Shown one piece after another: positions 1 through 6,627 of a DNA stretch of 9,687 nucleotides (position 1 is its first letter; every line of letters starts with the position of its first letter). This stretch comes from JBLHLB01 sp047618505. Lineage in GTDB: Bacteria > Planctomycetota > UBA1135 > GCA-002686595. The notes under the pieces were generated by a model. That model did not search any database, was not told the origin of the DNA, and worked only from the letters and a program-made list of their open reading frames with translations. The DNA lies in the NCBI GenBank assembly GCA_047618505.1, contig JBLHLB010000138.1, positions 1 through 9,687 on the forward strand, given 5' to 3'. A program made the translations under genes and the position numbers.

Positions 1-1763
1 ATGTAGGGGAAGGCCTCGGCATCCTCGTTGATCTTGAGGAGAAGCTGCGCCGTCTGCATGGCGTACTTCGGACGGATGCTCCGGTCGAGGATCGCCAGCC
101 ATTCATCCGAAGGCCGAATCTCGAGCAGCTCTCCGGTGGCGATCGCCTGGGGGATGTTTTGGTTGACGCGACCGGAGTTCCAGCTCGAGTAGAAGACGTT
201 GCCGTAGAAGTCCTGCTGCATCATCGGGCTGCGCGTGCTGGAGGTGTCGTGGAGGTAGCTGTACTCCGCCTCCTCCAACCAATTTGCCGCCAAGAGTCCG
301 AGGGTCTGGCGCCATTGGCCCGCAAGCTCGGGGGCACGTGCCACGAGGGCGTTGGCGGCCGTTGTCTGCAGCTGCAGACTCTCCAGTCGTTGCTCAGGTT
401 CGCGGGCCCGTGTGAAGAGGCCGGTGGACGCCTTGGCGCCGACCATGGCCAGGATCTCCATGCCGCGCTGGGGTCGGTCGCTGAAGCTGCGCTCCAGCCA
501 ATCGGCACCCAATTCCTCACGGATCTGGGGTGCCAAGAGTACAGCGCGTTCGAGTGCTTCGAGCTTGACCTCCTCTTCGACGTCGCCCTCCTCGAGGACG
601 GCCTGGGTTGCTTTCCAGGCGTTGCGCAGGTATTCGGTCTTGTGCTCATCCGCATGGCGCGCGAGTTCATAGCGCGCGATCAGGTTGAGGACCGTGCGGC
701 TGTCGTTCGCGATGGCCTTTGAGAGGGGCGGCAGGAACTCGCCGGCCTCAAGGGGGCGACCGGCGGCGAAGAGCACGCGCGTGATCCCCTGATGTCGCAG
801 CAGGACGGACTCATCCTCCAGTTCGCTGCGGAAGCGCACCAACACTTCCTCGAGGAGTGTGCCCGCGACGAGGGCTTGATTCAGAATCCCACCAAGCAGA
901 TTCAGCTGTTCCGTGGGCAACTTTTCAGGCGAGCAGGCGGCTAATCCGGTTATGTCCTGGGCACCGAAGGAGTTCTTCTCCGACCACTGCGCATAGCGCC
1001 CCGGCGTCGGCGGCGGGCCGGCCATGAGCGAGGTCAAGAGTTGATTGTAACCAGCCTTCGCTGTTTCAAGTTTGAGTCCTGCGAAGTACTCACGCACCGC
1101 GCCCCAATTCCCCAGGGTCACGTTGCGTTGTAGTTCAAGCATCTCAGCCGCAATGGCTTCTGCTTCCTCTTGCAGTCGAGTGGCTTCTGCAGCGGCTTCC
1201 GCGGCAGCGGACTCTGCTGCCGTTTGGGCTGCCGCTTGGGCTGCCGCTTGGGCCTGCTCTTCGGGGGTCAGCTCCACTTCCGCCGGCGCTTCAACCTCGT
1301 CACCGATGGCTTCGGCAGGGTCGCTCGGCTCTGTCTCGTCCACAGTTGAGGTCTCGGCGTCCGACAAACCCTCGCTCTCGGGGAGCGCTTCATCGCTCGC
1401 TACCGCTTCTTCGTCGTCCGGTTCAACAGGCGGCGTTGACCAGGCCTTGAGGATCACCGAAGGACGGCGATCGTAGATCAAGCTCATCAATTGCTGCAGT
1501 CGCGGGTCAGCCGCTGCACCTGCTGCACCCTGGGCGCCCGCCATGACACCCCCGCCAGGAAGCACCATACCGGGGTTGGCGGAATCCATATAGCCGAGCC
1601 CCGAGAGCAACTGCTTCATCTCGCTGGATTGAATCAGCGTAGCGCTCTGAGTCTGAACCCGAGCCTGAGCCTGAGCCTGAGCCGGAGCTGCCACGAGGCA
1701 CAGAAGGACAGAGGGGATCAACAGGGGAGAGATTGCCAAGACGCGCTTCAACTTAGACATCAT
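1..1763 (-). CDS. Large exported Ala-rich, helical protein of unknown function (C-terminus beyond window)
   Basis: I read one uninterrupted frame from the left edge to an ATG at 1763, giving 587 residues with no stop in the window. Residues 1-30 form a signal peptide: Lys/Arg at 4-7, a hydrophobic core 8-26 and a PAQA cleavage site at about 27-30. The Cys at 22 lacks a small residue before it, so it is not a lipobox. An AQ-rich stretch follows (27-39), then a Gly/Ala-rich part (60-86), an acidic Pro/Glu/Asp-rich and probably disordered linker (112-170), an Ala/Gln/Glu-rich helix resembling coiled coil (170-213), and from about 214 onward amphipathic helices that look like an alpha-solenoid (TPR- or HEAT-like) without a clear repeat consensus. 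Two adjacent ATGs (1763, 1760) and another in-frame ATG at 1775 are possible starts; none has a good Shine-Dalgarno. It is the last visible gene of the MoxR/VWA cluster, so it is probably an extracytoplasmic partner. The family is not recognised. Confidence 0.85.
   Translation of the reverse strand, partial: MMSKLKRVLAISPLLIPSVLLCLVAAPAQAQAQARVQTQSATLIQSSEMKQLLSGLGYMDSANPGMVLPGGGVMAGAQGAAGAAADPRLQQLMSLIYDRRPSVILKAWSTPPVEPDDEEAVASDEALPESEGLSDAETSTVDETEPSDPAEAIGDEVEAPAEVELTPEEQAQAAAQAAAQTAAESAAAEAAAEATRLQEEAEAIAAEMLELQRNVTLGNWGAVREYFAGLKLETAKAGYNQLLTSLMAGPPPTPGRYAQWSEKNSFGAQDITGLAACSPEKLPTEQLNLLGGILNQALVAGTLLEEVLVRFRSELEDESVLLRHQGITRVLFAAGRPLEAGEFLPPLSKAIANDSRTVLNLIARYELARHADEHKTEYLRNAWKATQAVLEEGDVEEEVKLEALERAVLLAPQIREELGADWLERSFSDRPQRGMEILAMVGAKASTGLFTRAREPEQRLESLQLQTTAANALVARAPELAGQWRQTLGLLAANWLEEAEYSYLHDTSSTRSPMMQQDFYGNVFYSSWNSGRVNQNIPQAIATGELLEIRPSDEWLAILDRSIRPKYAMQTAQLLLKINEDAEAFPY
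1216..1251 (-). repeat. Three tandem 12-nt units encoding Ala/Gln-rich helix
   Basis: Three tandem copies of a 12-nt unit (plus-strand gctgccgcttgg, the first copy with one change) lie at 1216-1227, 1228-1239 and 1240-1251. They encode the AAQ-type periodic stretch at about residues 171-182 of the large exported protein. The 12-nt unit keeps frame and adds four residues, about one helical turn, per copy. Confidence 0.85.
1649..1684 (-). repeat. Hexanucleotide repeat at the signal peptide cleavage site
   Basis: There are six consecutive hexamers (plus-strand gagcct and variants): three exact copies at 1661-1678, with degenerate copies on both sides (gagtct, gaaccc, gagccg). In the minus-strand gene they encode alternating Ala-Gln, Arg-Val and Gln-Thr residues at about 27-39, spanning and following the predicted signal peptidase site. 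Gain or loss of a unit would change length by two residues and keep the frame. Confidence 0.85.
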
Positions 1764-2085
1764 GCTGGACTGCATTGCATTGGAAAGGGGGGTCGGTGCA
1801 GGCCACCGACGAACGGGCACGCGATGCTCCATTCCATGCCCCGCTTCAGGCGAGAAACGTGACGCGGGCAAGGAACCATCGATCCATTGCTCCTGCCGTC
1901 AGCGGCAGGAGTGGGAGCGAGCCCCAAGTGGGCCGCGCTCCCGCCATCCATTTTCTAAAGGAAACGCTTCCTCAGGAACCGCCGCCGTCAGGCGGGGGAC
2001 CGGTGCTGGCGCCACGGGCGTCAGCGGGTTTCTTACCGTTCGAGGGCTTGTTGCCGGCGCGACCGCGCCCGCTTCCACAACCCTG
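1764..2085 (-). other. Hairpin-rich intergenic spacer
   Basis: This is 322 nt between two same-strand genes with no convincing coding content. It holds several inverted repeats: 1890-1911 (9-bp perfect stem, 4-nt loop), 1959-1972 (5 bp), 1982-1995 (5 bp), 2005-2025 (8-bp stem with one imperfect position, a GU wobble if read as plus-strand RNA) and 2056-2069 (5 bp). None is followed by a U-tract in the minus direction, so a classical intrinsic terminator is not supported. Possible roles are a structured leader for the large downstream gene, an mRNA processing or stabilising element, or a secondary promoter region. No -10/-35 pair was convincing. Confidence 0.6.
1890..1911. repeat. Perfect 9-bp inverted repeat with 4-nt loop
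   Basis: The arms ctcctgccg (1890-1898) and cggcaggag (1903-1911) flank the loop tcag (1899-1902). It lies about 127 nt upstream of the start of the large exported protein gene. The stem is GC-rich and strong enough to form in RNA from either strand, but neither side carries a T-run. It is the strongest simple hairpin in the spacer. It could be an mRNA stability element, part of a leader, or a binding site for a dimeric regulator. Confidence 0.7.
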
Positions 2086-2715
2086 TCACTGGCTCGGGAG
2101 CGGCAATCCCTGCAGCTCCCCGAGATCCATGCGGCCCAGTCGAACGGCTGCTTCGAGGTCTTCACGGGCGCTGGCCAAGTCCGCGGCGCTGCCGTTCGTG
2201 GCGGCGTCTGCGACGAGCTGCTTGTAGACCTGGCGGGAGGCTTCGATGCGCGGCTCCCACTGCTCACGGCTGGCGCCCTCGAGGCGCGTCAACCAGGTCA
2301 TGTAGTAGTTGGCGCTGGCGCTGGCGCGACGAGCTTCGCTCAAGAGCGCGGGATCGGCGTTGGGATCGTCGACGAGCTCCGCCACCAAGCTGGTGAGTTC
2401 CGCGCTGGCTTCCGGCAGCTTGCTGATCTGCATCTTGCACTTGGACCGCTCCAGGCGAGCCGAGCGCAAGGCATGAGTGTTCTCCTCCGGTAGAAGCTCC
2501 AGGGCGTCAGCGTAGGCCGCCTCAGCCAGGAGCCATTCCACTCGGGAGTCGGGATCATCTTCGCCTAGGACTTCGGCGGCGAGGACGTGTCCCATGGCTT
2601 CGTCCACGAGGTGAGCGGCGTCGTCGACGCGCAAACGTTCCTGACCTGGCCCCAGGTGATAGGCGGTGGCGCCCAGGGGGACGGTGGCCCACAGAATGAG
2701 CATGAGGGATTTCAT
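2086..2715 (-). CDS. Exported helical (TPR-like) protein of the MoxR/VWA cluster
   Basis: This encodes 209 residues. The N-terminus is a signal peptide with a hydrophobic core at 4-15 and an ATA cleavage site at 16-18. The rest is almost entirely amphipathic helix, with regular A/L-rich helices at about 28-50, 57-76, 80-115, 122-145 and 148-172, consistent with a short TPR-like fold, although no repeat matches the TPR consensus well. A YYMTWLTRLEG segment (137-147) followed by a charged W/E/R helix is the most distinctive part. The start at 2715 is chosen because AAGGAG lies 7 nt upstream and the signal peptide begins there; a TTG at 2739 in the same frame would add eight residues ahead of the signal peptide. 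Position after the BatB-like gene resembles that of BatC/BatE TPR proteins in Bat operons, so an extracytoplasmic partner of the VWA proteins is likely. Exact function is unknown. Confidence 0.8.
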   Translation of the reverse strand: MKSLMLILWATVPLGATAYHLGPGQERLRVDDAAHLVDEAMGHVLAAEVLGEDDPDSRVEWLLAEAAYADALELLPEENTHALRSARLERSKCKMQISKLPEASAELTSLVAELVDDPNADPALLSEARRASASANYYMTWLTRLEGASREQWEPRIEASRQVYKQLVADAATNGSAADLASAREDLEAAVRLGRMDLGELQGLPLPSQ

Positions 2716-2783
2716 GGATCGACTCCTTAGGAGTGGCAAGACAAGTTTGTGCGGGCGAGGACTGGATTCGGTATCGACCGATC
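2716..2783 (-). other. Short intergenic gap with a hairpin after the second VWA gene
   Basis: This is the only gap of more than a few nucleotides so far in the cluster. Just past the VWA stop codon is a 5-bp hairpin at 2768-2781 (arms tcggt and accga, loop atcg). Further on is the inverted repeat over the next gene's ribosome binding site. There is no T-run, so read-through is expected. The gap could modulate the ratio of upstream to downstream products. Confidence 0.4.
2722..2734 (-). promoter_or_regulatory. Shine-Dalgarno inside a small inverted repeat
   Basis: On the minus strand the sequence is ACTCC-TAA-GGAGT, a 5-bp stem with a 3-nt loop. The AAGGAG ribosome binding site (2728 to 2723) lies in the 3' arm and loop, 7 nt before the ATG at 2715. 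The ribosome binding site decides the start of the 209-aa gene. The pairing could partly mask the site; this is inference from the sequence alone. Confidence 0.6.
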
Positions 2784-3899
2784 CTAGACCCCACGTTCAC
2801 GATTCGATGTGTCGGATAGGTTGAATGTGCCGCCAAGTGCCCCAGGCGCGTCTGGACGGCCCATGAATGGGAGGCGAAGGCGGCGTCCGCCACCGGCAGA
2901 ACGGGCAGAACGAGACGACCGGGACACGCCCGGCCTCCAGGAAGTTCCCAGGAAATGCAGCAGCAGAGGCAGGATCGCCAGCAGGGCGGAGCCGATGGCG
3001 ATGCAAGCCAGGGCATAGTCACGCCGCGTCAGCTTGGTGAAGCTGCTCTCGACGCCGGCGCGCGAAAGGTTGGCGATCATGGAGGAGGACATGTGGCGTT
3101 CGTTCCCGTTGTGGAACTCACCACCGAGGCGCGTCGCGATCTGGCGCAGGGTGGACACGTCCTGGCGCGACTGGCGTCCATCGATGAACTTTCCCGTGAC
3201 GGGGTCGCCTACACCGACGACGAGTACGTTGGCCACCGAAGCCGGCATACGCGGCATGCCTGTGGCCGGAACCGTGTCACCGTCGCTGATCAAGACCAAG
3301 GTCGTGCTGCCAGGATTCCAGGGCCGCGCAACTTCCGCCGCTACTTTGATGCCCTCAAGGAGCTTGGTCTTACCCACGGGGAAAGCGAAGTGTAGGGGCA
3401 GATCGTCGAGGATATTACGCACCACTTCAAAGTCCGAAGTGTCGACAACCACTGGCTTCGCCCCGTTGTAGACGGCCACAACGGAAACACGGAAGTTGTC
3501 CAGTGAGACGCGCTCGAAGAAGGACTTCAAGAGGTCGCTGGTGCGTTGTGTACGGCTTTGAACACGACTCGGCCCGGAGTCCACCAGGCGCATGCTGGGG
3601 GACACGTCCAGGATGAGCACAACATGTTCATAGTCACCCTCGCGGCGTAGGCGATCCCCTGAGCTGGAGTGGCCGCGAGGTTCAAGGACCAGGAGCGTCG
3701 TGGTTCCCCAAACCAAGGCGCCCAGGGCCAAGGCGCGCAGCAGGGGAGCGGAGCGTGCCCATACAGCGGGGCGTTGATTTGGGCCAAAGGCCAGCAGGGC
3801 AACGTGTCGCACGCGGCGGCCGTGCAGGAACTCCGCCAACAGCGTGATCAAGAGCACCGCGCCCGTGGCAAGCAGGGGGAAAGACTCGTCGATCACCAT
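2784..3899 (-). CDS. Membrane-anchored VWA-domain protein 2 (BatB-like)
   Basis: This encodes 371 residues. Membrane segments are seen at about 8-25 and 52-72, a VWA domain at about 91-290, and a third membrane segment at 294-315 followed by a 50-residue Arg/Ser/Gly-rich tail. The metal-ion-dependent adhesion site (MIDAS) is complete: DVSPS at 98-102, Thr178 in GKTKL and Asp206 in ISDGD. Family knowledge: VWA proteins of this type (BatA/BatB, Pfam VWA) sit in the membrane and work with MoxR ATPases and a BatD-like partner. The start ATG at 3899 overlaps the end of the preceding VWA gene by 7 nt, and GAGG lies 8 nt upstream, so the two VWA genes are probably translationally coupled. The pairing of two adjacent, related VWA genes is typical of Bat operons. 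The ligand is unknown. The positively charged tail is longer than I expect for a BatB protein. Confidence 0.9.
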   Translation of the reverse strand: MVIDESFPLLATGAVLLITLLAEFLHGRRVRHVALLAFGPNQRPAVWARSAPLLRALALGALVWGTTTLLVLEPRGHSSSGDRLRREGDYEHVVLILDVSPSMRLVDSGPSRVQSRTQRTSDLLKSFFERVSLDNFRVSVVAVYNGAKPVVVDTSDFEVVRNILDDLPLHFAFPVGKTKLLEGIKVAAEVARPWNPGSTTLVLISDGDTVPATGMPRMPASVANVLVVGVGDPVTGKFIDGRQSRQDVSTLRQIATRLGGEFHNGNERHMSSSMIANLSRAGVESSFTKLTRRDYALACIAIGSALLAILPLLLHFLGTSWRPGVSRSSRSARSAGGGRRLRLPFMGRPDAPGALGGTFNLSDTSNRERGV

Positions 3900-4834
3900 G
3901 GCGTCGGCCTCAACCCAAGGCTGACCAGCAGCGTTAGCCCCAGGAGTACGAGTCCCGCTTCACACCAGGGAACGTAGTTGTCGACCGCCTCCGCGGCTGT
4001 CTTCTCGATCTTCGTTTCCTGCATCTCATCAATGCGTTGGAAGACAAATTCTAGGGCGCTCGGGTCGCCGGGATCGAAGACTTCGCCGTCGGTCATGCTG
4101 GTGATCTTGACGATGGAAGCATGGGCGGCTTGGCCGGAAACGTTGACAGCGTAGACCACGATACCGGCGTCGCGCAGTGCGCGTGCGATCTCTTCGTCCT
4201 TGCCGCCGCTGAGGTCGGCGCTGTAGCCATCGGTGATCAGGATGATCATGCGATCGCCTTCCTCGCGCTGCATCAATGTCTGGCGACAGGAGCGTAGGGC
4301 GCGACCGATCTCCGTGCCGTTGAACCAGGACGGCAGCTTCCCGGGGACCATGAATTCCGGCGCATGCTTGAAAGCGGAGACGTCGTCCGTCAAGGGGACC
4401 CAGCGGAGCACGGAATTGCCGAAGAAGGTCAACCCAAAGGCATCCCCCGAGCGGAACTCGAGGAAGTCGATGATGGCCTGCATGGACGCGTCGTAGCGCG
4501 TGCCTGGGCCGAATTGCGCCATCATGCTGCCGGAGACATCGACGCAGAATTCGATGTTTGTGAGGGCGCGTTTTGTCTTCGGCTCGCTCCAGGAAAGCGG
4601 TCCCGCCAGGATGCAAACCACGAGGCCGAGAAGAAGAGCCGGCAGGGAGTTCGCCAGCCTCATGGAAACGCCTAGCCAGCGCCCGCGTTGCAGTGCTCGA
4701 TCCGATGCGTGGTCGAAGGGGAGGATCAGGGCACGCCCCCTGCGCTGCCAAACCCAGCACAGCAAGAGCGCTGGGATGACAAGGAACAACAGGACCAGAG
4801 GGTGCCGGAAGGGGAGTGTAAAGCTACCGTCCAT
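3893..4834 (-). CDS. Membrane-anchored VWA-domain protein 1 (BatA-like)
   Basis: This encodes 313 residues, a usual length for BatA. Two N-terminal membrane segments (about 13-29 and 62-82) precede a VWA domain (about 93-275), and a C-terminal membrane segment (about 290-308) ends almost at the terminus. The MIDAS is complete: DVSGS at 99-103, Thr174 in NGTEIG and Asp202 in LITDGY. The sequence LPF(D/H) before the second membrane helix is typical of this family. The gene starts 3 nt after the stop of the BatD-like gene and overlaps the next VWA gene by 7 nt, placing it in the middle of the operon. No strong Shine-Dalgarno is seen, so coupling to upstream translation is likely. It is predicted to present a metal-dependent binding domain next to the membrane as a client or partner of MoxR; this role is inferred from the family. 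Confidence 0.92.
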   Translation of the reverse strand: MDGSFTLPFRHPLVLLFLVIPALLLCWVWQRRGRALILPFDHASDRALQRGRWLGVSMRLANSLPALLLGLVVCILAGPLSWSEPKTKRALTNIEFCVDVSGSMMAQFGPGTRYDASMQAIIDFLEFRSGDAFGLTFFGNSVLRWVPLTDDVSAFKHAPEFMVPGKLPSWFNGTEIGRALRSCRQTLMQREEGDRMIILITDGYSADLSGGKDEEIARALRDAGIVVYAVNVSGQAAHASIVKITSMTDGEVFDPGDPSALEFVFQRIDEMQETKIEKTAAEAVDNYVPWCEAGLVLLGLTLLVSLGLRPTPW

Positions 4835-4837
4835 TGA

Positions 4838-5740
4838 TCAGCTCGCCCCACCCACGGGGGTCTTTGGCGCGAAACTCGGGACACCGTCCGAGGACTCGCC
4901 GCGGTAGGGTTCGAGTAGTGCCTCCAGATCGACATCGGTGGGGGACGAAGGTCTGTGGAGCCAATCCTCAAGTTGCAGCAGGAGCGCGCCGGCTTCCGGA
5001 TGGGCGCGCAGGCGTGCCAAGGCATCCGCCGCAGGCAACCCTTCCCATTCGAGCTTGCGACGCCAGTGGGCGATCAAGGTCAGCTCCAGATCCGCGCGCT
5101 CCCTGCCGGTCAGTCGACCCTCTAGGGCGCTTTGGACCAGGGGGCGCAATGCCTCTGCCAGGGTGCGCGGCGGGGCGTCGACCTGCTGTTCCAGCTTCAG
5201 ATTGCTGTCCCGGCGAAGAATCCAAAGCAGTACTCCACCCCAGAGAATTCCACCGATCCATAGGACCGGTCGATAGCTCGCCGTTAGAGGGATATCCACA
5301 ACCTCCAGGGCATTGGGCTTTACGAGTCCCGCCGGGAGGATGGAAAGGACCTCCACCGACATCTCCGGCAGATCCTTAGTGGTACTGCCGTCTACGCGCC
5401 CCAGGTAGTCGACCAGATTGAACGTGCCGGGATCAAGGCCGTACCAGCTCAGGTCATAACGTAGATCCGTGCCGTGGGGCGAGACCGAGTCGATGCGAAT
5501 GACAATGGGCGAGCGGAAGTCGCCGGGTGCGGCGACCAACTCTGTCCCGGGGAGCACGAGTTCGCGCATCCAGCTGGGTTCACCGACATAGGCCTTGCTG
5601 TTGTTCCCTGTCGCCGGTTCGCCATCTCCCTGGGCACCAACAAATGGCGCAGGAAGCGGTGCTAAGGAATGTGTCGCGCTGGCGGGCAGCGCCAAGGCGC
5701 CCCCGAGCAAGACCGAGATTGGAAGTACAGACCCAAGCAT
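4838..5740 (-). CDS. Single-pass membrane protein with exported domain, BatD/DUF4381-like in position
   Basis: This encodes 300 residues. It has a signal peptide at 1-23 (cleavage near ASA), an exported domain at about 24-156 with a beta-strand-like pattern at 75-150, a membrane helix at 157-175 followed by Arg-Arg, and a cytoplasmic helical region at 180-300 rich in Leu, Ala, Arg and Glu. This order resembles a shortened BatD (exported beta domains, then a membrane helix and cytoplasmic tail). It sits where a DUF4381 or BatD gene is found in comparable operons, between DUF58 and the VWA genes. Start ATG at 5740 overlaps the DUF58 stop by 1 nt and has AAGGAG 7 nt upstream. I do not recognise a specific family by motif, so the BatD relation rests on topology and context. 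It probably links the cytoplasmic MoxR/DUF58 pair to the periplasmic face. Confidence 0.8.
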   Translation of the reverse strand: MLGSVLPISVLLGGALALPASATHSLAPLPAPFVGAQGDGEPATGNNSKAYVGEPSWMRELVLPGTELVAAPGDFRSPIVIRIDSVSPHGTDLRYDLSWYGLDPGTFNLVDYLGRVDGSTTKDLPEMSVEVLSILPAGLVKPNALEVVDIPLTASYRPVLWIGGILWGGVLLWILRRDSNLKLEQQVDAPPRTLAEALRPLVQSALEGRLTGRERADLELTLIAHWRRKLEWEGLPAADALARLRAHPEAGALLLQLEDWLHRPSSPTDVDLEALLEPYRGESSDGVPSFAPKTPVGGAS

Positions 5741-6627
5741 TAGCGAGCTCCTTTTGTCAGTAATCCACGGGAAGCGAAGAAGTGTCGAAGGGTGTGAATG
5801 TAAGGCCGATCCGTATGGATCACCAAGTGATCAACACCGCCCCGGCGCAGGTCTCGAACTTGGGCGTCGCGGTCGAGGTGCTGGCGGCGCCCGTGAGTCC
5901 AAAACTCCCGACCGGTCTCGGCCTCGCGGGCGCGCATGATGCCAGCGCCAGCCAGGCTTTCTTCGGCGGGGTCGGCAAACTGCAAGACGGCGCAGTCGTG
6001 CCGCTGGGCCATGAGCCGCAACGCTTCCAGGGCTCCCTCCTCATGCAAGTCCGATAGCACGATGACCAGGGCCCGTGAGGTTAGACTGGAGGAAAGGTCA
6101 TTCAGCTTCGTTGCCAGGCGCGTGCCTTCGTCGAAGCGATGGCTCCGCAGGAGCAGCAGCCACTGCATGATCTGGGCTTTCGAGAGACTAGGCTGAATGC
6201 GTAGGCCGCGTGTGCCGACACCTAGCAGACCGACGGGACTGACCCTGTCCAGGCAGGCAAAGGCGATACCACCTGCGACGAAGAGCGCGGTCTCGTACTT
6301 GCTGGGTCGAATCGAAGAAACCGCCATGGAAGCTGACGTGTCCACGAGCAGGTACACCGGCATGCACTTCGGCGATTCGTATTCCTTGACGTACACGCGC
6401 CCCGTGCGGGCCGTTACGCGCCAATCAATCGAGCGCACCGGGTCGCCGTTTTGGTAGGGGCGCGACTGCACGTACTCGACGCCAGCCCCAAGGAAGGACG
6501 AGTGGTCCGTTCCGTAGGCCAGGCTGTCCGCTAGTCGTTTGACAACGATCTGGAACTGACGCGCATCAAGGATGTCGCCGGATTCGACGAAGCCCTTGTT
6601 GTGATCTGTGTGGCGGGGGAGATTCAC
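5740..6627 (-). CDS. DUF58 family protein with VWA-like fold
   Basis: This encodes 295 residues with no membrane segment, so it is cytoplasmic. The DUF58 signature is clear: a Y-Q-N-G-D-P-V-R-S-I-D-W segment at 58-69, TAR at 72-74 and a KEY at 81-83. A VWA-like domain follows with DTSAS at 96-100 (MIDAS) and SDLHEE at 192-197 supplying the second acidic residue. Family knowledge: DUF58 genes nearly always accompany MoxR ATPases. The start is GTG at 6627, overlapping the moxR stop as GTGA; no Shine-Dalgarno precedes it, so its translation probably depends on ribosomes finishing moxR. Its C-terminus shares one base with the start of the next gene. Likely role: an adaptor or client of MoxR, possibly holding the complex to the VWA membrane proteins. 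Length is normal and no key residue is missing. Confidence 0.93.
   Translation of the reverse strand: MNLPRHTDHNKGFVESGDILDARQFQIVVKRLADSLAYGTDHSSFLGAGVEYVQSRPYQNGDPVRSIDWRVTARTGRVYVKEYESPKCMPVYLLVDTSASMAVSSIRPSKYETALFVAGGIAFACLDRVSPVGLLGVGTRGLRIQPSLSKAQIMQWLLLLRSHRFDEGTRLATKLNDLSSSLTSRALVIVLSDLHEEGALEALRLMAQRHDCAVLQFADPAEESLAGAGIMRAREAETGREFWTHGRRQHLDRDAQVRDLRRGGVDHLVIHTDRPYIHTLRHFFASRGLLTKGAR
5748..5753 (-). promoter_or_regulatory. Ribosome binding site of the BatD-like gene
   Basis: AAGGAG is read on the minus strand, 7 nt before the ATG at 5740 and inside the last codons of the DUF58 gene. It fixes the start of the 300-aa protein and indicates independent initiation despite the 1-nt gene overlap. 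Confidence 0.7.

Noticed and set aside
159..722. Long plus-strand frame opposite the large exported protein
   Set aside because: Shadow of the minus-strand gene. The minus frame has a signal peptide, helical periodicity and continuity to 1763.
1695..1703. Cysteine in the signal peptide of the large exported protein as a lipoprotein site
   Set aside because: Residues before Cys22 are Leu-Leu, not the small residue needed at -1, and a better PAQA signal peptidase I site follows.
1760..1951. A 63-codon minus-strand frame whose stop overlaps the start of the large exported protein gene
   Set aside because: The overlap would suit a coupled leader peptide, but there is no ribosome binding site, the frame runs through the 9-bp hairpin, and the peptide is rich in Pro, Gly, His and Met without pattern. 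Kept only as a remote possibility.
1762..2493. 243-codon plus-strand frame across the spacer and the 209-aa gene
   Set aside because: Antisense to a gene with a strong ribosome binding site and signal peptide; no recognisable domain.
2716..2739. TTG start eight codons upstream of the 209-aa protein
   Set aside because: It would place extra residues before the signal peptide and ignore the AAGGAG 7 nt before the ATG at 2715.
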